Assembly: GCA_010030605.1 (NCBI GenBank)
Contig: RHCK01000109.1
Span: forward strand, 1 to 6,057
Source: Acidimicrobiia bacterium
GTDB taxonomy: Bacteria > Actinomycetota > Acidimicrobiia > Acidimicrobiales > Ilumatobacteraceae
Direction: 5' to 3'
DNA: 6,057 bases
In this document: piece by piece, positions 1 to 5,863 of the stretch
How the letters are laid out: every line of letters starts with the position of its first letter
Position numbering within the stretch: the stretch's first letter is position 1
Notes under the pieces: model-generated
The model's input: the letters and a program-made list of their open reading frames with translations, nothing else
Told to the model about the DNA's origin: nothing
Databases searched by the model: none
Translations under genes and position numbers: made by a program

Positions 1-483
1 GGCATTCCGATGGGTTTGTTGCTCTTCCAGCGTGTCGATGAGCGGGTCCTGCGGGGAGTGCTGGGAGCGAGCGTGCTCGGCGCGGTCGTCTTTCTGATGT
101 CGCGCCGTCCGGTGCGGTCGTCGGTCGGGCTGGATTGGGTGTGTGGAGTTCTCAGCGGTGCGCTCGCGTCATCGTTGTCGACGAACGGTCCTCCCTTGGT
201 TTTCGTGTTGCAAGCTCGCGAGCTGCCGATGTCGGTCTTTCGCCCGACCATCAACACCGTCTTCACCGCCTCCGGAGTGATCTCGTTGATCGCCTTCATC
301 GTGGGTGGTGATGTCGATGGCGACACCGTGATCCACGCGGTGTTGGCGGTCCCGGTTTTGATCATCGGCTCGCGTGTGGGTTTCCTTCTGCGAGGAAAAG
401 TTCCCGAAACCGGTGCGCGCCGTCTGGTGTTGATTCTGTTGGCCCTCGCCGGTGTGAGCGCACTCGTTGCGGCCTTCGCGTAG
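1..483 (+). CDS. TauE/SafE-family membrane exporter, C-terminal part (5' end outside window)
   Basis: C-terminal portion of a polytopic inner-membrane protein of the TauE/SafE (sulfite exporter/DUF81) family, thought to move organic or inorganic sulfur anions such as sulfite or sulfoacetate out of the cell. The frame is open from base 1 (reading G-I-P-M), so the ATG at 10 is an internal Met rather than the start. About 160 residues are visible, roughly the second half of a usual 240-260 residue protein. Hydrophobic segments alternate with short Arg-rich loops: VLGASVLGAVVFLM, a glycine-rich segment ending in the family-typical NGPPLVFVL, TVFTASGVISLIAFIVGG, AVLAVPVLIIGSRVGFLL and LVLILLALAGVSALVAAF at the very C-terminus. 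The stop TAG is at 481-483. The next gene converges with 4 nt between stops. Family assignment is fairly firm; the substrate cannot be read from the sequence. Confidence 0.85.
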   Translation, partial: GIPMGLLLFQRVDERVLRGVLGASVLGAVVFLMSRRPVRSSVGLDWVCGVLSGALASSLSTNGPPLVFVLQARELPMSVFRPTINTVFTASGVISLIAFIVGGDVDGDTVIHAVLAVPVLIIGSRVGFLLRGKVPETGARRLVLILLALAGVSALVAAFA

Positions 484-487
484 CGCG

Positions 488-1213
488 TCAGCCGCCGCCG
501 AAAATCATCATCCACTGTTCTTTGGTGGCGGGCTTCAGAACGAAGTTGTGCTGTTTCACGTGTCCCATTTCCTCGTATGGCGCCTGCGAGTAACGGTGTC
601 CGGGAAAAAGAATCGTGTCGTTCGGAAGGGAATTCAACTTCTGCAGACTGTCGAACATGTCGTCGGGATTGCTGCCGGGCAGATCAGTTCGACCACATCC
701 GTCGAGGAAGAGTGTGTCTCCGGAAAGCAGACAGCCCCCAACGTGGAAACACTGGGATCCCGGTGTGTGACCCGGCGTGTGAAGCAAGGTGATCTCGAGA
801 GCGCCGACCGAGACGACGTCTCCCGAACCATGAACCTCGAAGTGTTCCTCGGACACTCCCGTGGTCCGAGTCACCCAGGGAAGTTCGTTCTGGTTGACAT
901 GAATGGGAACCTCGCAGCGTTCGAGCAGACGGGACACGCCTTCGACCCGGAAGTTCATCATCGAACCGCCCACATGATCGGGGTGATAGTGGGACGCCAA
1001 CACTCCCGTCAGATGCATACCGTCGGACTCGACAATGTCCAGAAGCTCATCGACACCGTGGGCCGGGTCGATGATGACGCACTCTCCGGTCGCCCGGTCA
1101 CCCACGAGATACACGAAGTTCACCATCTGACGAGCCATTTGATCTCCGGTGGCGAAATCATGTCCGGACAGCAGCTGGCGGAAGTAAAACCGATCGTCGT
1201 CTTTCTCGGGCAT
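488..1213 (-). CDS. MBL-fold metallo-hydrolase, persulfide dioxygenase / glyoxalase II-like
   Basis: A 241-residue cytosolic metallo-beta-lactamase-fold protein. All metal ligands of the fold are present: Asp49, the HxHxDH motif at 75-80 (H75, H77, D79, H80), His149 in HTPGHTPGS, Asp166 in SGDTLF, and His206 in PGHRYS. The GCGRTDL stretch at 172-178 resembles the GCGRTDF signature of ETHE1-type persulfide dioxygenases, which oxidise glutathione or other thiol persulfides to sulfite. Glyoxalase II-like thioesterases are the main alternative. Length fits a single-domain member with no rhodanese fusion. The ATG at 1213 follows a TACCCT box by 6 nt, suggesting a leaderless transcript; a weak AGAAGG lies 14 nt upstream. 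It converges on a TauE/SafE exporter, which would suit a sulfite-producing enzyme, but this functional link is inference. Fold is certain, exact reaction is not. Confidence 0.88.
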   Translation of the reverse strand: MPEKDDDRFYFRQLLSGHDFATGDQMARQMVNFVYLVGDRATGECVIIDPAHGVDELLDIVESDGMHLTGVLASHYHPDHVGGSMMNFRVEGVSRLLERCEVPIHVNQNELPWVTRTTGVSEEHFEVHGSGDVVSVGALEITLLHTPGHTPGSQCFHVGGCLLSGDTLFLDGCGRTDLPGSNPDDMFDSLQKLNSLPNDTILFPGHRYSQAPYEEMGHVKQHNFVLKPATKEQWMMIFGGG

Positions 1214-1219
1214 CCCGTC

Positions 1220-1225
1220 AGGGTA
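1220..1225 (-). promoter_or_regulatory. Candidate -10 box for the MBL hydrolase gene (leaderless type)
   Basis: Read on the minus strand, TACCCT matches TANNNT and is separated from the ATG at 1213 by 6 nt (GACGGG). In actinobacteria this spacing puts the transcription start at the first base of the start codon. I see no clear -35 element. The claim rests on pattern and spacing only. Confidence 0.4.
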
Positions 1226-1271
1226 GACCTTCTCGCAGCGGGCGAGCGATCGCGAACGTCACGGCGCGCTC

Positions 1272-1277
1272 TAGTCT
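1272..1277 (+). promoter_or_regulatory. Candidate -10 box for the ProA-like gene (leaderless type)
   Basis: TAGTCT fits TANNNT, and exactly 7 nt separate it from the ATG at 1285. No Shine-Dalgarno sequence precedes that ATG, which supports a leaderless start. The gap to the divergent MBL gene is only 71 nt and would hold both promoters. No recognisable -35 hexamer is visible 16-18 nt upstream. Confidence 0.45.
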
Positions 1278-1284
1278 CCACGGC

Positions 1285-2757
1285 ATGAAAGATGGCGCGC
1301 GAACCGGAGAGCTCACCGAGTTGGTGGCCGGCACCCGCATTCCTTTCGGTGGATCTCGTTGGGTGGAAATCGACGCCGACACCGCAAGCCGCTTCCGCCC
1401 CGGCGACCGGCTGATCGTGATTCAGGAGGACGGATCGCTCGTTCGTGTGCCCCGCTCCGTAGCCGCCACAGTCGATGAAACGGTGTCCCGCGCCCGCACC
1501 GCGTTCGAAGCGATGGGTTTCATCGAACAGGACCGGGTCACCCACTTCTTCGATCATTTCGCCGGGCTCCTTGCGAACGACGAGACGTTCACTCCCATCG
1601 CCGCGGCGAATGAAGCAGACGTGGAACGCGCTCGTTCGTCGGGTCGGGCCACCGGGCGTTTGGCTCTGTCGGCGCGCATGCGTGCCGACATGATCGAGGC
1701 GCTCGAACTATGGCGCGAGATGGCGCCATCCGGGGCGGTGACGCCTATCGAAACGGTCCGCCATGACAAATGGTCGGTCGACGTGCTGAAGGCGCCGCTC
1801 GGAGTGGTCGGATTCGTGTTCGAGGGCCGTCCGAACGTGTTCGCCGACGCCACCGGAGTGCTCCGTGGCGGCAACGTGGCGGTGATGCGGATTGGTAGTG
1901 ATGCCTTGGGCACGGCCAAGGCGATCATGGAGCACGCCCTGCGGCCGGCGTTGGTGTCCGCCGGACTACCGGTCGGCTGCGTCGAGTTGGTGGAGGAAGC
2001 AGAACGGTCCGCTGGCCATGCGCTGTTCTCGGACCGTCGTTTGGCCCTCGCCGTGGCCCGTGGCAGTGGTCCGGCCGTGGCGCAACTCGGCGCTGTCGCC
2101 AGGCAGTCGGGAATCGCGGTCAGCCTGCACGGAACCGGGGGAGCGTGGATGCTGATCGACGAGGGGGTGTCGTCCGAGCGTGTACGGGGATGCATCGAGG
2201 CATCCCTCGACCGCAAGGTTTGCAACACCGTGAACGTGGTCGTCCTCATCGGACGATCATCCGAAATCGACGAGGCCGTTACTGAAGGCGTGTCGCTGGC
2301 TGCTCGCAGACTCGGAGTTACTGCGCGTTTGCACGTGGTCGATCGAGCAATCGATGTGATCTCAACCGAGAGCCTCGACGTGGTTCACGAGGATGATTCA
2401 TCGATCCTGGCCACCGAGTGGGAATGGGATGCGTCGCCGGAGTTGAGCATCGTTCGGGTGCGCGATGTCGACGAGGCCATCGCTCTCTTCAACGCCCACA
2501 GCCCGCGCTTCATCGTGAGTGCCATTGTCGAGTCCCCCGAAACCGAGGATCGCATCTATCGCGGTTGTGATGCCCCCTTCGTCGGTGATGGTTTCACCCG
2601 ATGGGTCGATGGGCAATATGCGCTGCGTCGTCCGGAGTTGGGATTGTCCAACTGGGAGTCGGGACGGCTTTTCGCTCGAGGTTCGATCCTCTCGGGCGAC
2701 GGAGTTCATACGGTCAGGTATCGCGCCCACACGCCGGACCCGACACAACGACGTTGA
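1285..2757 (+). CDS. Divergent glutamate-5-semialdehyde dehydrogenase (ProA-like) with N-terminal extension
   Basis: A 490-residue protein of the aldehyde dehydrogenase superfamily, closest by eye to ProA (gamma-glutamyl phosphate reductase), which uses NADPH to reduce glutamyl-5-phosphate to the semialdehyde in proline synthesis. Usual ProA is about 415-430 residues; here the ProA-like core begins near residue 63. Visible landmarks are PLGVVGFVFEGRPNV (171-185), a glycine-rich cofactor region, the probable catalytic Cys313 in RKVCN, and FTRWVDGQ (437-444) followed by LFARG (462-466), matching ProA FTRWADGG and LHARG. Other ProA motifs are altered: the NRYGSGHTE-like segment reads NAHSPRF (403-409) and GAEIGIST becomes RRPELGLSNW. 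Residues 1-62 form an unrecognised extension with a strand-like stretch, GDRLIVIQEDGS. The ATG at 1285 fits a leaderless start; TTG at 1321 or GTG at 1324, preceded by GGAGAG (1306-1311), is an alternative. No proB is adjacent. ProA function is likely but not assured. Confidence 0.8.
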   Translation: MKDGARTGELTELVAGTRIPFGGSRWVEIDADTASRFRPGDRLIVIQEDGSLVRVPRSVAATVDETVSRARTAFEAMGFIEQDRVTHFFDHFAGLLANDETFTPIAAANEADVERARSSGRATGRLALSARMRADMIEALELWREMAPSGAVTPIETVRHDKWSVDVLKAPLGVVGFVFEGRPNVFADATGVLRGGNVAVMRIGSDALGTAKAIMEHALRPALVSAGLPVGCVELVEEAERSAGHALFSDRRLALAVARGSGPAVAQLGAVARQSGIAVSLHGTGGAWMLIDEGVSSERVRGCIEASLDRKVCNTVNVVVLIGRSSEIDEAVTEGVSLAARRLGVTARLHVVDRAIDVISTESLDVVHEDDSSILATEWEWDASPELSIVRVRDVDEAIALFNAHSPRFIVSAIVESPETEDRIYRGCDAPFVGDGFTRWVDGQYALRRPELGLSNWESGRLFARGSILSGDGVHTVRYRAHTPDPTQRR

Positions 2758-2767
2758 CGCCGCGGAG

Positions 2768-4147
2768 TCAATGACCCAAGACGCGACCCAGTAGCCACTC
2801 GATCCGGTGGGCCCGTCGTCCGGACGAGCGTTCTCGTGCGTCGGCCATCGCAGCGAGACGGGTGAGAGCGTTGATCGCGATCCAACGAACTGGTTCCGGT
2901 TCCCAACTTCGGTGACGGTGACCGACCCATGGAAGATGAGCCAAGGGTGTGTCGCGTCCCAAGACGAGGTCGACGAGTGCACGTGCGGACACGTTGGTGG
3001 TGGTGACTCCGTCTCCGACGTATCCGCCCGCATGGCCGAGACCGGTGGCCGGGTCGAACTGGACTGAACAGTGCCAATCTCGCGGAGCACCAAGAGGTCC
3101 GCCCCAGTGGTGCGTGAACCGGTGTTCGGACAGCACGGGAAACATGTCCCGTAGCGTCGACACGAGCATCCCAGCCACTCTTTGGTCGTGGTCGAAGTCG
3201 GGCGAGATTCGCGAACCGATGTGATATGGCGCACCCCTTCCCCCAAACGCGATTCGATCGTCGGGAGTTCTCTGTCCGTAGACGATCATGTGGCGTGCAT
3301 CATTGAAGGTGGGTCGTGAGGGACTGACGATCGAGTCGATCACTTCGCGAGGAAGAGGCTCCGTGGCCACCATCAGCGAATACAGCGGGACGATTCTTCG
3401 ACGCATACGGGTCATTGATGCGGTGAACGCTTCGGTCGCCCGAAGAACGATCGGGGCGCGCATCGGACCGCGATCGGTCAATACTCCGCCGGGTTCGATG
3501 GCGAGGACCGAAATCCCTTCGATGATCGTCACGCCCCGTCGACGTACTTCGTTGCCAAGGGTGCGAACAAGTGTGCCCGGATGAATGGCGGCGCAGTTCT
3601 CGTCGAAAAGCCCTCCGCGACTGTCACGTGAATCAACCTTGGATCGTGCTTCATCGGCCCCAAGAACGACTCCCAACGCTTCTGGAATCCCCAATTCTTC
3701 GGCGACTCGGATCTGCTCGTACAAGCGGTCGAGCTGGGCAACAGAATGGGCCAGCTGAATCCAACCGCCCTTGGAGATGGTGTCGCTGATTCCCCAGGCG
3801 CGTCCGTGTCCCACGATCTCATCGACGGCGGCATTCATTGTCGCGAAAGTCGAACGCGTTGCCTCGACACCATGGTGGGTTACCAACGACTGCACGGACA
3901 TGGGAAGAAGGGCGGAGGCCCATCCACCATTGCGTCCACTGGCACCGAAGCCGATGCGATGTTTCTCGAGGATCGTGATCGACAGATGAGGTGCCAACTC
4001 TCGTAAGTAATACGCGGTCCAGAGACCAGTGAATCCGGCGCCAACGATGAGAACATCCGAGGTCACATCGCTCAGTTCGGCAGCAGAGTCGACGATGGTC
4101 GGCGCGCCGAGATCCCACAAGCAACCTTCGGGAACGACCTCGGTCAT
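2768..4147 (-). CDS. FAD-dependent oxidoreductase (DAO fold, amine/amino-acid oxidase-like)
   Basis: A 459-residue flavoprotein of the DAO (D-amino-acid oxidase/glycine oxidase/PuuB-OrdL) superfamily. The FAD Rossmann motif is DVLIVGAGFTG (31-41), with acidic Glu61 at the end of the second strand to hold the ribose. GFGASGRNGGW (66-76) is the second typical flavin contact, and GYVGDGV (375-381) is the C-terminal flavin loop. The tail with WVGHRHRSWEPEPVRW (407-422) is, from memory, common in actinobacterial members. No signal peptide or membrane segment is seen, so it is probably cytosolic. Members oxidise secondary or primary amines of amino acids or polyamine derivatives with O2 or another acceptor; the substrate here is unknown. 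Its ATG overlaps the panC stop by 4 nt (ATGA, 4144-4147), so it is probably the last gene of the panB-panC unit and translationally coupled. It ends 10 nt from the convergent ProA-like gene. It is not L-aspartate oxidase or PanD. Confidence 0.87.
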   Translation of the reverse strand: MTEVVPEGCLWDLGAPTIVDSAAELSDVTSDVLIVGAGFTGLWTAYYLRELAPHLSITILEKHRIGFGASGRNGGWASALLPMSVQSLVTHHGVEATRSTFATMNAAVDEIVGHGRAWGISDTISKGGWIQLAHSVAQLDRLYEQIRVAEELGIPEALGVVLGADEARSKVDSRDSRGGLFDENCAAIHPGTLVRTLGNEVRRRGVTIIEGISVLAIEPGGVLTDRGPMRAPIVLRATEAFTASMTRMRRRIVPLYSLMVATEPLPREVIDSIVSPSRPTFNDARHMIVYGQRTPDDRIAFGGRGAPYHIGSRISPDFDHDQRVAGMLVSTLRDMFPVLSEHRFTHHWGGPLGAPRDWHCSVQFDPATGLGHAGGYVGDGVTTTNVSARALVDLVLGRDTPLAHLPWVGHRHRSWEPEPVRWIAINALTRLAAMADARERSSGRRAHRIEWLLGRVLGH

Positions 4148-4894
4148 TTCCCGAGAATAACGTTGTCGATCAGTCGAACTCCGTCGATGGTGGCCGCCAC
4201 GAGAATGACGGCGCCCGGTCGGCAGACGTCGAGTGATTCCAGCGAATTCTCATCGACGACGTCGACGTAATCGACATGGAGTCCGGCGGCGGTGATCGAC
4301 TCTCGTACCGTTCTCGTCAGTTCGCCGGACTCGATCACACCAGCGTCGAAGGATCGTCGGGCCTCGTCGAGCGCCGTCGGTATGGCGATCGCCGCACGTC
4401 TCGCGTGGGAGCCGAGGCGGACGTTACGACTCGAAAGCGCGAGACCATCGGTCTCCCGCACGGTGGGTAGGACGACGATTCGAGTCCCGAGGTCCAGGTC
4501 GCGCACCAGACGACGAATGACCAAGGTTTGCTGGAAGTCTTTCTGACCGAAGTAGGCGACATCGGGGGAGACGGTCGAGAGCAGTTTGGTGACCACCAAT
4601 GCCACGCCATCGAAATGTCCGGGACGTTTGGCTCCCTCGAAAATCGCGCCGAGTCTCGGCACGGAGACCATGACCTCGTGATCTTGTGGGTACATCCGAA
4701 GCCTGGTCGAATTGTTTTGGATTGACGAAAATACTCGCAACGACGAGGTCGCATTCTTTCCGAGCGAATTCCAGCAAGCTTCGGTGGCCAGCGTGCAAGG
4801 CGCCCATCGTCGGGACGAAGCCGATCGAATTTCCTCTCGCTCTCGAATCTCGAACGAGTCGGCGCACCTCGGCGCTCGTGTGAACGGTGATCAC
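4144..4894 (-). pseudogene. panC: panC, pantothenate synthetase, disrupted by internal deletion and frameshift
   Basis: Pantothenate synthetase joins pantoate and beta-alanine using ATP in the cytosol. The N-terminal part runs from GTG 4894 (VITVHTSAEV), 2 nt after the panB stop. It contains FVPTMGALHAGH (26-37, with His34 and His37) and SIFVNPKQFDQASD (54-67), ending near 4694. The next conserved residues, MYP, start at 4695 in the +1 frame and continue for 183 residues to 4144, with FEGAKRPGHFDGV, YFGQKDFQQ, LALSSRN and RLIDN. The E. coli protein has about 30 residues (the LARYP to FAPSVKE region) between these points, and they are in no frame here. The two parts total 250 residues against the usual 280. 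A ribosome starting at 4894 would make 67 native plus 89 out-of-frame residues and stop at 4424. A true lesion, a recent strain mutation or an assembly error would all look the same. Both halves are otherwise well preserved, pointing to a recent event. Confidence 0.88.
4693..4696 (-). other. Deletion/frameshift junction inside panC
   Basis: On the minus strand these bases read GATG. GAT is the codon for Asp67 of the upstream frame, and ATG is the Met of MYP in the downstream frame. In the E. coli protein the equivalent Asp (FDRPED) and the residue before YP are about 30 positions apart. The frame change means that 3n+2 bases are missing, about 89 or 92. A GAT present at both ends (Asp codon, and the overlap of a GAG-ATG pair) could have been the short homology used, but the undeleted sequence is not visible, so that is conjecture. 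Confidence 0.75.
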
Positions 4895-4896
4895 GA

Positions 4897-5712
4897 CTAC
4901 TTGAAGGAGTGTTCCATGTCGGGCCACTCGCCGGATCCGACTTCTTCGACATACTGGCGAATGGCATCGATGGATGCGTTCCGGAGACCGGCGTAGTGCT
5001 TCACGAACTTCAATTTGCTGTCGCTCAGACCGAGCACGTCGTGCAACACGAGGACCTGCCCGTTGCACTGGTTGCCGGCTCCGATACCGATGGTCGGAAT
5101 ACCGACTTTCATGGTGATTTCCCCGGCGAGATCGTATGGAATTCCTTCGAGGACGATGGCCGAAGCTCCGGCTTGTTCGACCGCATAGGCGTCCTCGAGC
5201 AAACGATTGCGGCTTCCCGCTTCGAAGCCTTCGACGCGACCCTGAACCTTGTGTCCACCCATGCGGTGATAGCTCTGCGGGGTCAGACCAATGTGGCCGA
5301 TCACCGGAATGTCGACCCGAGTGATTGCATCGATGGCATTCGCGACATGCACGCCACCTTCGAGCTTCACGCACTCGGCTCCGGCCTTGGTGAGCTCGAT
5401 CGACGACTCGACCGCCTGTTGCGGGCTCGCCTGGTACGAGCCGAACGGGAGGTCGCCGACGACGAGCGCGGCCGTGCCGGCCCGCGCAACGTTGCGGGTG
5501 TGGTACACCATGTCGCTAAGTTCGACGGGAATCGTGTTGCGGTGTCCCTGAACAACCATTCCCACGGAATCGCCCACCAAGATGACGTCGACGCCGGCTT
5601 CGTCGGCGATACGAGCGAACATCACGTCGTACGCGGTGATCATCGAGATCCGGCGACCGGACTCGCGCCATTGCGCGAGATCGGGCACGGTCACTTTTTT
5701 GCGAACGTTCAT
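4897..5712 (-). CDS. panB: 3-methyl-2-oxobutanoate hydroxymethyltransferase (PanB)
   Basis: A 271-residue cytosolic enzyme that transfers a hydroxymethyl group from 5,10-methylenetetrahydrofolate to 2-oxoisovalerate, giving ketopantoate, the first committed step to pantothenate and CoA. It is a Mg-dependent TIM-barrel protein. Visible motifs in order are MITAYD (24-29), ILVGDSVGMV (44-53, metal ligand Asp48), VVGDLPFGSYQ (84-94, Asp87), VKLEGG (115-120, Glu118), GHIGLTPQS (139-147), KVQGR (155-159), IVLEGIP (186-192, probable catalytic Glu189), PTIGIGAG (206-213), GQVLVLHD (218-225) and a C-terminal EHSF. Length matches the family's usual 260-280. The ATG at 5712 is chosen because homology begins there and GAGAGG lies 12 nt upstream; the frame stays open further upstream, but that stretch is promoter region. 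It heads the panB-panC-oxidoreductase unit. All key residues are intact. Confidence 0.96.
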   Translation of the reverse strand: MNVRKKVTVPDLAQWRESGRRISMITAYDVMFARIADEAGVDVILVGDSVGMVVQGHRNTIPVELSDMVYHTRNVARAGTAALVVGDLPFGSYQASPQQAVESSIELTKAGAECVKLEGGVHVANAIDAITRVDIPVIGHIGLTPQSYHRMGGHKVQGRVEGFEAGSRNRLLEDAYAVEQAGASAIVLEGIPYDLAGEITMKVGIPTIGIGAGNQCNGQVLVLHDVLGLSDSKLKFVKHYAGLRNASIDAIRQYVEEVGSGEWPDMEHSFK

Positions 5713-5724
5713 CGAGTGTTCCGA

Positions 5725-5730
5725 CCTCTC
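5725..5730 (-). promoter_or_regulatory. Probable ribosome binding site of panB
   Basis: Minus-strand GAGAGG lies 12 nt before the ATG at 5712. The spacing is a little long but purine-rich, and it supports the start at 5712 over the open frame running further upstream. Confidence 0.45.
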
Positions 5731-5755
5731 GGACGACGAAATGGGGGCGGGACGA

Positions 5756-5761
5756 AACCTA
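5756..5761 (-). promoter_or_regulatory. Candidate -10 box of the panB operon
   Basis: Minus-strand TAGGTT fits TANNNT. Transcription would begin near 5749, leaving a leader of about 37 nt that carries the GAGAGG ribosome site. No good -35 is visible; GTGTTC about 17 nt upstream is a weak candidate. This is pattern only. Confidence 0.3.
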
Positions 5762-5850
5762 GCGACCTCTCGGGCTCGGAACACCGTCCGGACCGGGGGA
5801 AAGTGTGATTTGCGACCCAAGGGAGAAACCGGCATCTCCGGTCCCGTGGT

Positions 5851-5856
5851 TAGCCT
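5851..5856 (+). promoter_or_regulatory. Candidate -10 box for the rightward acyltransferase-like gene (leaderless type)
   Basis: TAGCCT (TANNNT) is followed by exactly 7 nt and then GTG at 5864, the same arrangement as before the ProA-like gene at 1285. There is no Shine-Dalgarno sequence ahead of the GTG. Just upstream lie overlapping short inverted repeats, ACCGG/CCGGT (5828-5832 and 5838-5842) and GGAGA/TCTCC (5822-5826 and 5835-5839), which could be a protein-binding site or chance in G+C-rich DNA. Confidence 0.4.
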
Positions 5857-5863
5857 CGGCACT

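Noticed and set aside
467..1288. Plus-strand open frame of 273 codons opposite the MBL hydrolase
   Set aside because: It lies antisense to a gene with a complete metal-binding motif set, its translation shows no recognisable domain, and it overlaps the ends of both neighbours; a G+C-bias shadow.
2398..3246. Minus-strand open frame of 282 codons spanning the end of the ProA-like gene and part of the oxidoreductase
   Set aside because: It crosses the convergent junction and overlaps two well-supported genes out of frame; low-complexity Arg/Ser/Thr-rich translation.
4660..4740. Programmed +1 frameshift to join the two panC halves
   Set aside because: A frameshift alone would not restore the roughly 30 missing conserved residues, and I see no convincing slippery site with a stop or rare codon at the junction. 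Deletion explains both the frame change and the missing segment.
4909..5808. Plus-strand open frame of 299 codons opposite panB
   Set aside because: It mirrors the panB codons and gives a His/Asp/Arg-rich translation without motifs. PanB on the other strand is certain.
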